DNA of 64,000 nucleotides from Hydrogenophaga sp. (GCA_016790705.1 JAEUOT010000067.1:79758-143757), one strand, 5' to 3'. Shown: positions 1 to 9,602, counted from the first letter of the stretch. Numbers and translations: made by a program. Notes: generated from the sequence alone by a model not told the origin.

Positions 1-763
1 TGATCTCGCGAACCCGGTCCAGATCCAGCGGCCACTGGTAATGCAAGGTGAACAGGTAGTTGCTCAAGGATTCGGTGTGGCCGGGCTGGATCTCCAACGA
101 GCGCTCATAGTGGCGTAGCGCGGGACCGAAGGCGCCGAGCTTGCCGTGGACGCAGCCCAGCGCGAACTGCAGGGCCGCGTGGCGCTCGCCCTCGGCGGGC
201 CGCAGCACCTCCAGCGCCTTGACCGGGTCGCGCAGATTGTTCAGGTGTATCGAGGCGAGGTTCACGCGCGCCTGGGTGTTGGCGGGAAAACGCCGCACCA
301 GGTCCTCCAGCGCCATGTGCGCTTCGTGCAGGTTGTCCAGCTTGAACAGCGCGGTCGACAGGTTCAGCAGGATCTGCTCGTCGTCCGGCAGCGTCTGCAC
401 CAGCGAACGCAGGATGGACAGGGCTTCACGGTGCTTGGCCAGCGCGAGAAACACCGTGGCCAGGTAGCGCCGCACCGGCACCGACACCGGATCGGCCGCC
501 AACGCCTTGAGCAGCACCTGCTCGGCCTCGTGGTAGCGACCCAGTCCGCCCAGACGCCTTGCCTGCTGCAGCGCCTGCTCCTGCGGATCCGCCACCGGCG
601 GCAGACGCGGGGCGGGGGCTGGCGGCACGACGGCGTCCGGCGCCTTGGCCCGGGGCTGCGGGCGGGTGAGATGACCGGTGATCGTGGCGCGGGTCTGCGC
701 CTGGACGGTGACGGGCGCGGCAGCGGGCTGGCGCACAGCGGGAGCGGGACGGGGACGGGACAT
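1..763 (-). CDS. TPR protein, SPINDLY/OGT-like (partial, 3' end missing)
   Basis: The minus-strand frame opens at an ATG at 763 and is still open at the window edge, so only about 254 N-terminal residues are visible. After a Pro/Ala-rich N-terminus of about 70 residues come degenerate tetratricopeptide repeats (for example GGLGRYHEAEQVLLKALAAD and LGAFGPALRHYERSLEIQPG). The last visible stretch, SLSNYLFTLHYQ, resembles the join between TPRs and the catalytic domain of SPINDLY-family O-GlcNAc transferase-like proteins. That link is family knowledge applied to a short motif, and the glycosyltransferase part lies outside the window. It could also be a plain TPR scaffold. No signal peptide is seen. 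Confidence 0.6.
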   Translation of the reverse strand, partial: MSRPRPAPAVRQPAAAPVTVQAQTRATITGHLTRPQPRAKAPDAVVPPAPAPRLPPVADPQEQALQQARRLGGLGRYHEAEQVLLKALAADPVSVPVRRYLATVFLALAKHREALSILRSLVQTLPDDEQILLNLSTALFKLDNLHEAHMALEDLVRRFPANTQARVNLASIHLNNLRDPVKALEVLRPAEGERHAALQFALGCVHGKLGAFGPALRHYERSLEIQPGHTESLSNYLFTLHYQWPLDLDRVREI

Positions 764-797
764 GAAAACGGTGCGGGAATGGACGCGTGGTCCGGCC

Positions 798-1427
798 TCA
801 GCCGGTCGCCTGGGACTTGAGGTAGGCCTCGTTGAGGCTGTCGGCGCGCAGGGCCGCCGGACGCTCACGCAGGCGGGCGACGTAGTCCATGAACAGCGGG
901 CGCTTCTCGATGGTGCCGAACATGAGGCCCCAGCCCAGACTGGAGCCCACGTACACGTCGGCAGCGGTGAAGCGGTCGCCGCAGACGTAGGGCCCGGGCT
1001 GCAGCGCGGTTTCCAGCGCGTCCAGCGTGTCTCCGTAGCTCCCGAAACCCGCCATCACTTCGCGCCCCGGCGGAACCGTCCAGCCCATCGCCTTCGCGGT
1101 GACCGCCTGCTCCAGCGGGCCGGCCGCGAAAAACAGCCAGCGCAGGTAGGGCGCCCGTTGGGGCGAGGTGGGCGCGGGCGCCAGCCCGGCCTGCGGGAAA
1201 GCGTCGGCGAGGTAGGCGCAAATGGCCGCCGCTTCGGTCACGACCACCCCGGCGTGCTGCAGCGCCGGCACCTTGCCCATGGGATTGACGGCCTTGAAGT
1301 CCGGCCCCTTCATCTCCGTCCCGAAGGCCAGCCAGACCGTGCGGTAGGGCTGGCCCAGCTCTTCCATCATCCAGTGCACGATGCGGCCCCGGGACTGCGG
1401 GTTGGTGTAGAAGACCAGTTCGCTCAT
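798..1427 (-). CDS. Glutathione S-transferase family protein
   Basis: The 209-residue length is standard for the family. The N-terminal thioredoxin-like half begins MSELVFYTNPQSRGRIVHWM and contains NPMGKVPAL followed by VVTEAAAICAYLAD. These correspond to the cis-Pro and the glutathione gamma-glutamyl contact (the Ser/Glu-Ser region reads TEAA here). The C-terminal half is the alpha-helical domain. It is a cytosolic enzyme that would conjugate glutathione to electrophiles or act as a thiol reductase; the substrate cannot be told. A GGAG-like ribosome site lies just upstream of the ATG. It is transcribed divergently from thyA. Confidence 0.85.
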   Translation of the reverse strand: MSELVFYTNPQSRGRIVHWMMEELGQPYRTVWLAFGTEMKGPDFKAVNPMGKVPALQHAGVVVTEAAAICAYLADAFPQAGLAPAPTSPQRAPYLRWLFFAAGPLEQAVTAKAMGWTVPPGREVMAGFGSYGDTLDALETALQPGPYVCGDRFTAADVYVGSSLGWGLMFGTIEKRPLFMDYVARLRERPAALRADSLNEAYLKSQATG

Positions 1428-1496
1428 GGAGCACCTCCGGTGAGGGATTGCAAAAGGTCGATCCTAGCCGCTGGCTGATGCAGGCACAATTCCGCC

Positions 1497-2342
1497 ATGA
1501 CCGCCGCTTCGATCTCCCGCCCCGTTCGCTCCCAGTACGAAGATTTCATGCGCCACGTCTACACGCATGGCGTGCAGAAAGGGGACCGCACCGGCACCGG
1601 CACCCGCAGCGTGTTCGGCCACCAGATGCGCTTCGACCTGAACGAAGGTTTTCCGCTGGTCACGACCAAGAAGGTGTTCCTCAAGGCCATCATCGTCGAG
1701 CTGCTGTGGTTCCTGCGCGGCGATTCCAACGTCAAGTGGCTGCAGGAGCGCGGCTGCACGATCTGGGACGAATGGGCGCGCGAGGATGGCGAACTCGGTC
1801 CGGTGTATGGCGTGCAGTGGCGCAACTGGCCCAAGCCGGGCGGCGGGCACATCGACCAGATCAGCGAGGTCGTCAAGCAGCTCAGAACCAATCCCGACAG
1901 CCGCCGCATCATCGTCAGCGCCTGGAACGTCGCCGACCTGGACCAGATGGCGCTGATGCCCTGCCACGCGTTTTTCCAGTTCTATGTCGCGCCGGCCACC
2001 GAGCCGGGCGGCCGTGGCAAGCTGTCCTGCCAGCTCTACCAGCGCAGCGCCGATATTTTCCTGGGCGTGCCGTTCAACATCGCCAGCTACGCGCTGCTGA
2101 CCCACATGCTGGCGCAGCAATGCGACCTCGACGTGGGCGACTTCATCTGGACCGGCGGCGACTGCCACATCTACAGCAACCACCACGAGCAGGTGGAACT
2201 GCAGCTCAGCCGTCAGCCCTTCGCCTACCCGACGCTGAACATCAAGCGCAAACCGGCCTCGATCTTCGATTACGAATACGAAGATTTCGAGGTGGTGGGG
2301 TACGAATGCCACCCGGCCATCAAGGCGCCAGTCGCGGTCTGA
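1497..2342 (+). CDS. thyA: Thymidylate synthase
   Basis: ThyA methylates dUMP to dTMP with methylene-tetrahydrofolate, producing dihydrofolate. The product has 281 residues, slightly longer than the 264 of E. coli because of an N-terminal extension of about 16 residues and an insert after the active site (ATEPGGRGK). The catalytic Cys156 sits in [11 protein letters not shown]. The phosphate-binding [11 protein letters not shown] and folate/dUMP contacts such as [16 protein letters not shown] are present. folA lies two genes downstream on the same strand and would regenerate tetrahydrofolate from the dihydrofolate made here, a common ThyA-FolA pairing. Confidence 0.97.
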   Translation: MTAASISRPVRSQYEDFMRHVYTHGVQKGDRTGTGTRSVFGHQMRFDLNEGFPLVTTKKVFLKAIIVELLWFLRGDSNVKWLQERGCTIWDEWAREDGELGPVYGVQWRNWPKPGGGHIDQISEVVKQLRTNPDSRRIIVSAWNVADLDQMALMPCHAFFQFYVAPATEPGGRGKLSCQLYQRSADIFLGVPFNIASYALLTHMLAQQCDLDVGDFIWTGGDCHIYSNHHEQVELQLSRQPFAYPTLNIKRKPASIFDYEYEDFEVVGYECHPAIKAPVAV

Positions 2343-2352
2343 TCTCCTGCCC

Positions 2353-3267
2353 GTGATCACCCGCCGCCAGCTCTGGGCGCTGCTGGCCCTCACGCTCATG
2401 TGGGGCGTCAACTGGCCCATGATGAAACTCTCGCTGCAGCAGCTCTCGCCGCTGTATTTCCGCGCCAGCACCATGCTGCTGGGCGCGAGCTGGCTGTTCG
2501 TCTACGTCGCCGCCCGGGGCGAGCGCATGAAGCCCGTCGGTCGCGAGTGGCTCACCATCGCCGCGCTGGGCCTGCCCAATGTGCTGGGCTGGCACACGCT
2601 CTCGATCTTCGGCGTGCAGGAACTGGCCTCGGGCCGCGCCGCGATTCTGGGCTTCACCATGCCGATCTTCACCGTGCTGATCGGCGCCGCCTTCTTCGGC
2701 GAGCGCATCACGCCGCGCGTGCGGCTGGCGGTGGTGTGCGTGAGCCTGGCCATCGGTCTTTTGCTGTGGCACGAGCTGCAGCGCCTGTCTGGCCGCCCGG
2801 CCGGCGTGGCCTGGATGCTGGGCGCCGCAGCATGCTGGGCGCTGGGCACGCTGATGTTCCGCCGCGCCCACCTGACGCTGTCGCCGCTGGTGGTGACGGT
2901 CTGGATGCTGCTGCTGGGCAGCGTCGTCGTCTGGGCGCTGGCGCTCACCCTGGAGCCGCTGCCCAACCCCTCGACCTTCACGGCCCGCATGTGGGTCAGC
3001 CTGGTCTATGGCGTGCTGATCAACTACGGGTTTGCGCAACTGATCTGGTTCGGCCTGGCGCGCAACCTGCCGCCGGCCACCAGCGCCATGAGCGTGATGG
3101 CGATTCCGCTGGTCGGCACGCTCAGCGCCACGGTCATCACCGGCGAAATGCCGCACTGGCAGGACTGGCTGGCCATGGTCTTCGTGATGGTGGCGATCGC
3201 CAGCGTGCTGTTGCCCGCCGGCGCGCTGCGCCGCGGCGCGGGCGCGGCACAATCGCCCGATGCCTGA
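2353..3267 (+). CDS. DMT-superfamily (EamA) transporter
   Basis: This 304-residue protein is very hydrophobic and consistent with ten transmembrane helices in two EamA repeats. It opens with LLALTLMWGVNWPMMKLSL, the usual first helix of drug/metabolite exporters. A GTG start at 2353 lies 10 nt after the thyA stop. The last codons overlap the folA start by 8 nt, so the gene sits in a thyA-eamA-folA transcription unit. The substrate is unknown, and nothing in the sequence links it to folate or nucleoside transport beyond this position. Confidence 0.85.
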   Translation: MITRRQLWALLALTLMWGVNWPMMKLSLQQLSPLYFRASTMLLGASWLFVYVAARGERMKPVGREWLTIAALGLPNVLGWHTLSIFGVQELASGRAAILGFTMPIFTVLIGAAFFGERITPRVRLAVVCVSLAIGLLLWHELQRLSGRPAGVAWMLGAAACWALGTLMFRRAHLTLSPLVVTVWMLLLGSVVVWALALTLEPLPNPSTFTARMWVSLVYGVLINYGFAQLIWFGLARNLPPATSAMSVMAIPLVGTLSATVITGEMPHWQDWLAMVFVMVAIASVLLPAGALRRGAGAAQSPDA

Positions 3268-3769
3268 GAACCACGCCCCCGCTACCCTCAACCTGATCTA
3301 CGCCCGCGCCGCCAATGGCGTGATCGGCAAGGACAACCGGTTGCCCTGGCACCTGCCCGAGGACCTGGCGCACTTCAAGCGCACCACCCTCGGCTGCCCG
3401 GTGATCATGGGCCGCAAGACCTGGGACTCGCTGCCACCCAAATTCCGCCCCCTGCCGGGCCGCCTGAATCTGGTGCTCACCAACGACCGTGCGTGGCGCG
3501 CCGACGGCGCCGAAGTGGTGCACAGTCTGCCCGATGCACTCGCCCGGTGCCCCGCGGGTCAGGACGCCTGGGTCATCGGTGGTGCACAGGTCTATGCCCT
3601 GGCCCTGCCGCAGGCGCGGCGCATCGTGGTCACCGAGATCGCACAGGACTTCGACGGCGACGCCCACGCACCGACGCTCGGCCCCGAATGGGTCGAAACC
3701 GCGCGCGAGGCCCACGTGGCCGCCAGCGGCCTGCCCTTCGCCTTCGTCACCTACACCCGCTCCGCCTGA
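3260..3769 (+). CDS. folA: Dihydrofolate reductase
   Basis: FolA reduces dihydrofolate to tetrahydrofolate with NADPH in the cytosol. The 169-residue length is normal. It shows LIYARAANGVIGKDNRLPWH (substrate/Met20 loop), LPEDLAHFKRTT with the acidic catalytic residue in the helix, GCPVIMGRKTWDSLP (NADPH binding) and the GGAQVYALAL Gly-Gly turn. The start codon lies inside the end of the upstream transporter gene, implying translational coupling. It pairs functionally with thyA in the same unit. Confidence 0.97.
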   Translation: MPENHAPATLNLIYARAANGVIGKDNRLPWHLPEDLAHFKRTTLGCPVIMGRKTWDSLPPKFRPLPGRLNLVLTNDRAWRADGAEVVHSLPDALARCPAGQDAWVIGGAQVYALALPQARRIVVTEIAQDFDGDAHAPTLGPEWVETAREAHVAASGLPFAFVTYTRSA

Positions 3770-3778
3770 GACCCTCCC

Positions 3779-4543
3779 ATGCAACTTGCCACCTGGAACG
3801 TCAACTCCCTCAACGTGCGCCTGCCGCAGGTGCTGGCCTGGCTGGCCACCAACCCGGTGGATGTGCTGGCCCTGCAGGAGCTCAAACTCACCGACGACAA
3901 GTTCCCGGTGCAGGCCTTCACCGACGCCGGCTACCACGCCCAGTGGTTCGGCCAGAAGACCTACAACGGCGTGGCCCTGCTGAGCAAGGCGCCTGCGGCC
4001 GACGTGATCAAGAACATCCCGGGCTTTGACGACGAGCAGTCGCGCGTGCTCTGCGCCACCATCGACGGCGTGCGCGTGATCGGCGCCTACTTCCCCAACG
4101 GCCAGGAGCCGGGCAGCGACAAGTTCGCCTACAAGATGCGCTGGCTCGACGCGATGCGCGAGTGGGTCCGGGCCGAGATGGCGGCCCATCCGCAGCTCGT
4201 GCTGATGGGCGACTACAACATCACCTTCGATGACGCCGACGTCTGGGACCCGGTGGGCCTGCGGGAAACCATCCACTGCACGACCGAAGAACGCACGCAG
4301 TTGCAAGGGCTGATCGGCCTGGGCCTGCACGACGCGCACCGCCTGTTCGAGCACCCGCCCAAGACCTTCAGTTGGTGGGACTACCGCATGCTGGGTTTCC
4401 AGAAAAACCGCGGCCTGCGCATCGATCACATCCTGATCACCGATGCGCTCAAGGCCCGCGCGACCGCTTGCGAAGTCGACCGCGCGCCCCGCAAGAACCC
4501 GCAGCCCAGCGACCACGCCCCCGTGGTGCTGACGCTGGACTGA
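3779..4543 (+). CDS. xth: Exodeoxyribonuclease III / AP endonuclease
   Basis: This 254-residue protein belongs to the exonuclease III class of base-excision repair nucleases. Motifs are in order: MQLATWNVNSLNVRLP (Asn), LQELKL (metal-binding Glu), GDYNITFDDADVWDP (Asp/Asn pair), and a C-terminal SDHAPVVLTLD with the catalytic Asp-His. It would cleave 5' to abasic sites and remove 3' blocking groups. It starts 9 nt after folA and probably ends that transcription unit. It is convergent with ntrC, leaving only 6 nt between the stop codons and no obvious hairpin. Confidence 0.93.
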   Translation: MQLATWNVNSLNVRLPQVLAWLATNPVDVLALQELKLTDDKFPVQAFTDAGYHAQWFGQKTYNGVALLSKAPAADVIKNIPGFDDEQSRVLCATIDGVRVIGAYFPNGQEPGSDKFAYKMRWLDAMREWVRAEMAAHPQLVLMGDYNITFDDADVWDPVGLRETIHCTTEERTQLQGLIGLGLHDAHRLFEHPPKTFSWWDYRMLGFQKNRGLRIDHILITDALKARATACEVDRAPRKNPQPSDHAPVVLTLD

Positions 4544-4549
4544 GCCGGG

Positions 4550-6079
4550 TCACTCCAGGTTCAGTTCCTGGATCTTGCGGGTGATCGTGTTGCGGCCAAT
4601 GCCCAGCTTGTGGGCGGCTTCGATACGGCGTCCGCGCGTATTGGCCAGCGCCGTCAGGATCAGCCCGGTTTCGAAACGCCGCGTGAGCACGTCCCAGACG
4701 TCGGTGCGCCCGGCTTCCAGCAGTGCGCGCGCCTCCGCCTGGAGCCCGGTCTCCCAGGACACATCGGCCGCGGGCTGTGGCGAGGGTTCGACCGCCACGG
4801 CCGCCTGAACCGGCTCGACCACCGCCGGCGCCCATTCCTTGGTCACCGACGCCACCACTGGCGCCCTGGCGATCGCCGCCGGTTCCGCTGGCTGCTCCGG
4901 CACCGCTTCGCCCACCGCCGACAACACCTCGGGCGGCAGGTCCTTGATTTCGATCACCTGCGCGGGCGCCATCACGGTCAGCCAGTGGCAGACGTTCTCC
5001 AACTGCCGCACGTTGCCCGGGAAATCGAAAGCCGAGAGCAGACGCAACGCCGCATCCGAAATCCGCTTGGGCTCGACGCCAAGCTGCTTGGCGCTCTGCT
5101 GCAGGAAGTAGCGCGTGAGCATGGGCACGTCCTCATGCCGCTCGCGCAAGGCCGGCAGCCGCAACCGGATCACGTTCAGCCGATGGAAAAGATCCTCCCG
5201 GAAGGCGCCTTCCTTGACGCGCTGCTCGAGGTTCTGGTGGGTCGCTGCGATCACGCGCACATTGGCCTTGACCGCGCTGTGGCCGCCCACCCGATAGAAA
5301 TGACCGTCGGACAGCACGCGCAACAGCCGGGTCTGGAGGTCAAAGGGCATGTCGCCGATCTCGTCCAGGAACAGCGTGCCGCCCTCGGCCTGTTCGAAGC
5401 GCCCGCGGCGCATGGTCTGGGCGCCGGTGAACGCACCCCGCTCATGGCCGAACAGCTCGGACTCCAGCAGATCCTTGGGGATCGCGGCCGTGTTGATGGC
5501 GACGAAGGGCCCACCCGCGCGCGGCGAATGCTTGTGCAAAGCGCGCGCCACCAGCTCCTTGCCCGATCCGGACTCGCCGGTGATCAGCACCGTGACATGG
5601 CTTTGCGAGAGTCGGCCGATGGCGCGGAAGACATCCTGCATCGCAGGTGCCTGGCCCAGCATTTCAGGGGCGCCGGCCACGGACTCCTGGGCCACTTCCT
5701 CGCGCTGGCTTTCCTCCACCGCGCGATGAATCAGCTCCAGGGCCTTGGGAAGGTCAAAGGGCTTGGGAAGGTACTCGAACGCGCCACCCTGAAAGGCAGA
5801 CACCGCGCTGTCGAGATCCGAGAACGCCGTCATGATGATGACGGGCAGCCCGGGCAACTTCTCCTTGACCCGCTCCAGCAGATCCAGCCCCGATCCGCCG
5901 GGCATGCGGATGTCGCTGACCAGAACCTGCGGCCCTTCGCTCTCGGAACCGTCGTTCAGCGCCTTGAGCACCTCTTGCGGATTGGTGAAACTGCGCGTCG
6001 GCAGGTTCTCGCGCAACAGCGCCTTTTCCAGAACGAAGCGGATCGATTGGTCGTCATCCACTATCCAGATCGGCTTCAT
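4550..6079 (-). CDS. ntrC: Nitrogen regulation response regulator NtrC
   Basis: NtrC is the DNA-binding output of the nitrogen two-component system and activates sigma-54 promoters. The 509-residue protein has a receiver domain with phospho-acceptor Asp56 (VSDIRMPG), then an AAA+ domain with Walker A GESGSGKE, the sigma-54 contact loop GAFTGA and Walker B DEIGDMP. A C-terminal Fis-type helix-turn-helix (AAHKLGIGRNTITRKI) follows. An Ala/Pro/Val-rich linker of roughly 60 residues before the DNA-binding domain makes it longer than the 469-residue E. coli protein. It follows ntrB by 37 nt. Its probable target is the glnA promoter about 3.4 kb upstream. Confidence 0.95.
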   Translation of the reverse strand: MKPIWIVDDDQSIRFVLEKALLRENLPTRSFTNPQEVLKALNDGSESEGPQVLVSDIRMPGGSGLDLLERVKEKLPGLPVIIMTAFSDLDSAVSAFQGGAFEYLPKPFDLPKALELIHRAVEESQREEVAQESVAGAPEMLGQAPAMQDVFRAIGRLSQSHVTVLITGESGSGKELVARALHKHSPRAGGPFVAINTAAIPKDLLESELFGHERGAFTGAQTMRRGRFEQAEGGTLFLDEIGDMPFDLQTRLLRVLSDGHFYRVGGHSAVKANVRVIAATHQNLEQRVKEGAFREDLFHRLNVIRLRLPALRERHEDVPMLTRYFLQQSAKQLGVEPKRISDAALRLLSAFDFPGNVRQLENVCHWLTVMAPAQVIEIKDLPPEVLSAVGEAVPEQPAEPAAIARAPVVASVTKEWAPAVVEPVQAAVAVEPSPQPAADVSWETGLQAEARALLEAGRTDVWDVLTRRFETGLILTALANTRGRRIEAAHKLGIGRNTITRKIQELNLE

Positions 6080-6116
6080 GTGTGCGTCTTCCCTTCCTCG
6101 GCTGAGGGTTTCGGTT

Positions 6117-7271
6117 TCAAGGCAACGGAATCAGCAATTTGAAATCCGTGTGGCCTGGCGCGCTTTCACATTCGATCAGTCCGTGGTGCTGCTGCACAAA
6201 GGTCTGGGCAAGGGTCAACCCCAGCCCGGATCCACCCTCGCGCCCCGACACCAGCGGGAAAAAGATGCGGTCCTTGATCGACGCGGGCACGCCAGGCCCG
6301 TTGTCGATGACATGCAATTCCAGTGCCAGCCGGTAACGCTGTTTGCCGAAGGTCACCTGCCGGCTGACGCGGGTGCGCAAGGTGATCTGCGCATCGCCCG
6401 CCGCGATGCGCTCGGACAGCGCCTGTGCGGCGTTGTGGGCGATGTTCAGCACCGCCTGGATGAGTTGCTCCCGGTCGCCGCGAAACTCGGGAATCGAGGT
6501 GTCGTAGTCGCGCACGACCTTCAGGCCGCGAGGAAACTCGGCCACGATCAGCGCCCGGACCCGCTCACACACCTCGTGGATGTTCACATCCCCCACGACA
6601 TGGGGGCGACGGTGCGGTGCCAGCAGCCGGTCCACCAGCGACTGCAGGCGGTCGGCCTCGTGGATGATGACCTGGGTGTACTCGGTCAATTGCTTGTTGT
6701 CGAGTTCAAGCTCCAGCAACTGCGCCGCACCACGGATGCCCCCCAGCGGGTTCTTGATCTCGTGGGCCAGATTGCGGATCAGTTCCTTGTTGGCCTGCGC
6801 CTGGTCGATCAGACGTTCTTCCCGCTCCTGCCGCGTCTGTTGCTCAAGCGGCAACAGCTCAACGACCACTTCGCCTGCGGTCTCGGTCTGAGCGACCACC
6901 ACGTGGACCGGCAAGGGGTCGTGATTCAGGCGACGCAGCCAGGCGTCATAACGCAACGCCGCGAACTCGTTGACGCGTGCGCCGGTCAGGGCATTGACCA
7001 GCAACTGCGGCTCGGTGAAGCACTCCTGCAGCGGTGTTCCGCCGATGCTGCGGCGGGAAATGCCCAGCGCATCCTCCAGCGCCGCATTGGCAAACAGGAC
7101 CGTTCCGTCCGGCCCCACCACCGCCACCAGGGTGGCCAGCAGGTCCAGCGACTGAAACCGTGCGTGGGGCTCGGCCACCGTTGCCGGCACATCGGCAGCG
7201 GACCGTCTTTCGGTGCCGGGCGGCGCTGCGAAGGGTTGATCGCGTTTGGCCAAGCGCTTACTTCGCGACAC
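6117..7271 (-). CDS. ntrB: Nitrogen regulation sensor kinase NtrB
   Basis: NtrB is the cytosolic histidine kinase/phosphatase partner of NtrC, normally controlled by PII protein. From the chosen GTG start it has 384 residues: a PAS-type sensor region (about 40-140), the H-box NLAHEIKNPLGG with His170, N-box NIAHNAAQAL, then VIDNGPGVP and GGSGLGLTLAQ of the ATP-binding domain. No transmembrane segment is seen. The GTG at 7271 overlaps the end of the upstream gene by 14 nt with only a weak GGAAAG site. A TTG slightly downstream is an alternative, and the frame is open further upstream, so the start is uncertain. Confidence 0.92.
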   Translation of the reverse strand: MSRSKRLAKRDQPFAAPPGTERRSAADVPATVAEPHARFQSLDLLATLVAVVGPDGTVLFANAALEDALGISRRSIGGTPLQECFTEPQLLVNALTGARVNEFAALRYDAWLRRLNHDPLPVHVVVAQTETAGEVVVELLPLEQQTRQEREERLIDQAQANKELIRNLAHEIKNPLGGIRGAAQLLELELDNKQLTEYTQVIIHEADRLQSLVDRLLAPHRRPHVVGDVNIHEVCERVRALIVAEFPRGLKVVRDYDTSIPEFRGDREQLIQAVLNIAHNAAQALSERIAAGDAQITLRTRVSRQVTFGKQRYRLALELHVIDNGPGVPASIKDRIFFPLVSGREGGSGLGLTLAQTFVQQHHGLIECESAPGHTDFKLLIPLP

Positions 7272-7815
7272 TTTCCGACGGCGCCGGAGCGGCACCTGGC
7301 GCAGCCGGCGCGGGCGCCCCACCCATCCTGGACAACTCACGCCGCAGACCGTTGACATCGCTCTCGGCGCGCGTCAGCGCCGCCTTGAGTTCAGCCACAC
7401 GGTCCAGATACCGCTGGTGGTTGCGCGCCTCGATACCTTCCTTTTCCGGCGCCCCGTTGGCATAGGCTTTTTGTGCCTGGGACAGACGCTCTTCGGCCTT
7501 GCGCAACTCGGATTCGAGGATCTGGCGCGCGTCATTGTCACGGGCTCTTTGCTCGGGTGAATCTGCTTTGGGTCCACTGCGCGGCGCGGAGGCCCCCCCC
7601 GCCTTGGAAGACGTCGGCGCTGGCCCCTGGATGATGGTGATGTTGCCACCCTCCATCGGTTTGCAGCCCTTGGCCTTGGCCACCGTGGCGTTGTTGGTGT
7701 ATTCGTTGCCGCAACGGTAGATGCGCTCCTGCGCCTGCACGGATGTCAGGCAGGCACACGAAACCGCCAGCAGCAGCCAGCGGCAGGAAGAAGGAACAGC
7801 GAATTGGTGCAACAC
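7258..7815 (-). CDS. Secreted DUF4124-type protein with coiled-coil tail
   Basis: The protein begins with a signal peptide (WLLLAVSCACLTSVQAQ), followed by a short segment, RIYRCGNEYTNNATVAKAKG, typical of the DUF4124 domain (aromatic plus paired Cys). After a Ser/Lys-rich linker comes a predicted coiled coil (roughly residues 100-170). Function is unknown; the location would be the periplasm. A GGGAG site at 7825-7821 supports the GTG at 7815 or the TTG at 7812, giving about 185 residues; an ATG further upstream would bury the signal peptide. It lies between glnA and ntrB and overlaps the ntrB start, so it is probably co-transcribed with ntrBC. Confidence 0.75.
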   Translation of the reverse strand: MLHQFAVPSSCRWLLLAVSCACLTSVQAQERIYRCGNEYTNNATVAKAKGCKPMEGGNITIIQGPAPTSSKAGGASAPRSGPKADSPEQRARDNDARQILESELRKAEERLSQAQKAYANGAPEKEGIEARNHQRYLDRVAELKAALTRAESDVNGLRRELSRMGGAPAPAAPGAAPAPSESVAK

Positions 7816-7932
7816 GAACACTCCCGGCGCCTGCGGCGCGTTCAACGGCTTTTTCAGTATGACCCAAAAGCCAGGCGTGATGTTGCCAGAGCCCAAACAG
7901 GAAACCGCGATTTGCCCGTGTCGAAGGAAAAA

Positions 7933-7954
7933 AAAGACGGCCGAAGCCGTCTTT
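7933..7954 (-). terminator. Intrinsic terminator after glnA
   Basis: A perfect 9-bp stem (AAAGACGGC / GCCGTCTTT) with a 4-nt loop is followed on the minus strand by a run of T residues. It lies 37 nt past the glnA stop and would separate most glnA transcription from the downstream DUF4124-ntrB-ntrC genes. Confidence 0.85.
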
Positions 7955-7990
7955 CCTTGCTGTGCTCGGGCCCGCGAGACGGGCCTGGCA

Positions 7991-9406
7991 TCACAGGCTG
8001 TAGTACATGTCGAATTCGACCGGGTGCGGAGCCATGCGGAAGCGGGTCACTTCGCCCATCTTCAGCTCGATGTAGGCGTCCAGCATCGAGTCGGTGAACA
8101 CGCCACCCTTGGTCAGGAAGGCGCGATCCTTGTCCAGGTACTCCAGCGCCTGGTCGAGGCTGTGGCAGACGGTCGGGACCAGCTTGTCCTCTTCCGGCGG
8201 CAGGTGGTACAGGTCCTTCGTGGCGGCTTCGCCCGGATGGATCTTGTTTTCCACGCCGTCCAGACCAGCCATCATCAGGGCCGAGAAGGCCAGGTACGGG
8301 TTGGCGGAAGGATCGGGGAAGCGCGCTTCGATACGACGGCCCTTCGGGTTGGCCACGTACGGGATGCGGATCGAGGCCGAGCGGTTGCGGGCCGAGTAGG
8401 CCAGCTTCACCGGGGCTTCGAAGCCGGGCACCAGACGCTTGTACGAGTTCGTGCCGGGGTTGGTGATGGCGTTCAGGGCACGGGCGTGCTTGATGATGCC
8501 GCCGATGTAGTACAGGGCGAAATCGCTCAGACCCGCGTAGCCGTCACCGGCGAACAGGTTCTTGCCGTCCTTCCAGATCGACTGGTGCACGTGCATGCCG
8601 GAACCGTTGTCGCCTTGGTAAGGCTTGGGCATGAAGGTGGCCGTCTTGCCGTAGGCGTTGGCCACGTTCCACACCACGTACTTCAGGACCTGGGTCCAGT
8701 CGGCGCGCTCGACCAGGGTCGAGAACTTGGTGCCGATTTCGTTCTGGCCGGCGCCCGCCACTTCATGGTGGAACACTTCGACCGGAATGCCCAGCGATTC
8801 GAGGATCAGGACCATCTCGGCGCGCATGTCCTGCGTGCTGTCGACCGGGGGAACCGGGAAGTAGCCGCCCTTGACCGTCGGACGGTGACCGCGGTTGCCG
8901 CCTTCGAGCTTGGCGCCGCTGTTCCAGGGGGCTTCGTATTCTTCGATTTCGCTGAACACGCGGCCGGGCTCGTTGCTCCAGCGCACGCCGTCGAAGATGA
9001 AGAACTCGGGTTCCGGACCGAAGTAGGCGGTGTCACCCAGGCCGGAAGCCTTCAGATAGGCTTCTGCGCGCTTGGCGATCGAACGCGGGTCGCGGTCGTA
9101 GGCCTTGCCGTCGCCCGGCTCAATCACGTCGCACTGCAGGAACAGCGTGGTTTCTTCAAAGAAGGGGTCGATGTTGGCGGTGCTGGGATCGGGCATGAGC
9201 TGCATGTCCGATGCTTCAATGCCCTTCCAGCCGGCGACCGACGAGCCGTCGAAGGCGTGGCCCGAGCTGAACTTGTCTTCGTCGAAGTGCGAAATCGGCA
9301 CGGTCACGTGCTGTTCCTTGCCCCGGGTGTCGGTGAAGCGGAAGTCAACGAACTTGACTTCGTTGTCCTTCACCATTTGCATCACGTCCGCGACGGTCTT
9401 GGCCAT
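7991..9406 (-). CDS. glnA: Glutamine synthetase, type I
   Basis: GlnA makes glutamine from glutamate, ammonia and ATP in the cytosol as a dodecamer. The 471-residue length is typical of GSI-beta. [12 protein letters not shown], the metal-binding block [23 protein letters not shown] and [17 protein letters not shown] are all present. The Tyr in [10 protein letters not shown], near residue 400, is the site modified by GlnE adenylylation in this subfamily, so post-translational control is expected. The ATG at 9406 has an AGGAG site 6 nt upstream. Transcription should depend on the sigma-54 promoter at 9459-9475 and the NtrC-like sites at 9603-9651. Confidence 0.98.
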   Translation of the reverse strand: MAKTVADVMQMVKDNEVKFVDFRFTDTRGKEQHVTVPISHFDEDKFSSGHAFDGSSVAGWKGIEASDMQLMPDPSTANIDPFFEETTLFLQCDVIEPGDGKAYDRDPRSIAKRAEAYLKASGLGDTAYFGPEPEFFIFDGVRWSNEPGRVFSEIEEYEAPWNSGAKLEGGNRGHRPTVKGGYFPVPPVDSTQDMRAEMVLILESLGIPVEVFHHEVAGAGQNEIGTKFSTLVERADWTQVLKYVVWNVANAYGKTATFMPKPYQGDNGSGMHVHQSIWKDGKNLFAGDGYAGLSDFALYYIGGIIKHARALNAITNPGTNSYKRLVPGFEAPVKLAYSARNRSASIRIPYVANPKGRRIEARFPDPSANPYLAFSALMMAGLDGVENKIHPGEAATKDLYHLPPEEDKLVPTVCHSLDQALEYLDKDRAFLTKGGVFTDSMLDAYIELKMGEVTRFRMAPHPVEFDMYYSL

Positions 9407-9458
9407 CAAATACTCCTGTTGATGTGTGGGTGGAAAATGAAATTAGACGATGACTCGG

Positions 9459-9475
9459 AAGCAGTTTCTATGCCA
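9459..9475 (-). promoter_or_regulatory. Sigma-54 (-24/-12) promoter of glnA
   Basis: The minus strand reads TGGCATAGAAACTGCTT, with the invariant GG and GC separated by exactly 10 nt and close agreement with the TGGCAC-N5-TTGC consensus. The expected transcription start is about 12 nt further, near 9449, giving a leader of about 43 nt before the glnA ATG. Paired NtrC-like sites upstream support the call. Confidence 0.8.
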
Positions 9476-9602
9476 TCGGAAGCGTGGGGGGAACGCAAGC
9501 TGCACCCTGGCAGCAACAAACCCGTCGCGCATTATCACGCAGGCGAAAGCCCCCTCCCGGGGTCGGTTCCGCCATTTCATCGAACGATCGAGGACAGCGA
9601 CG

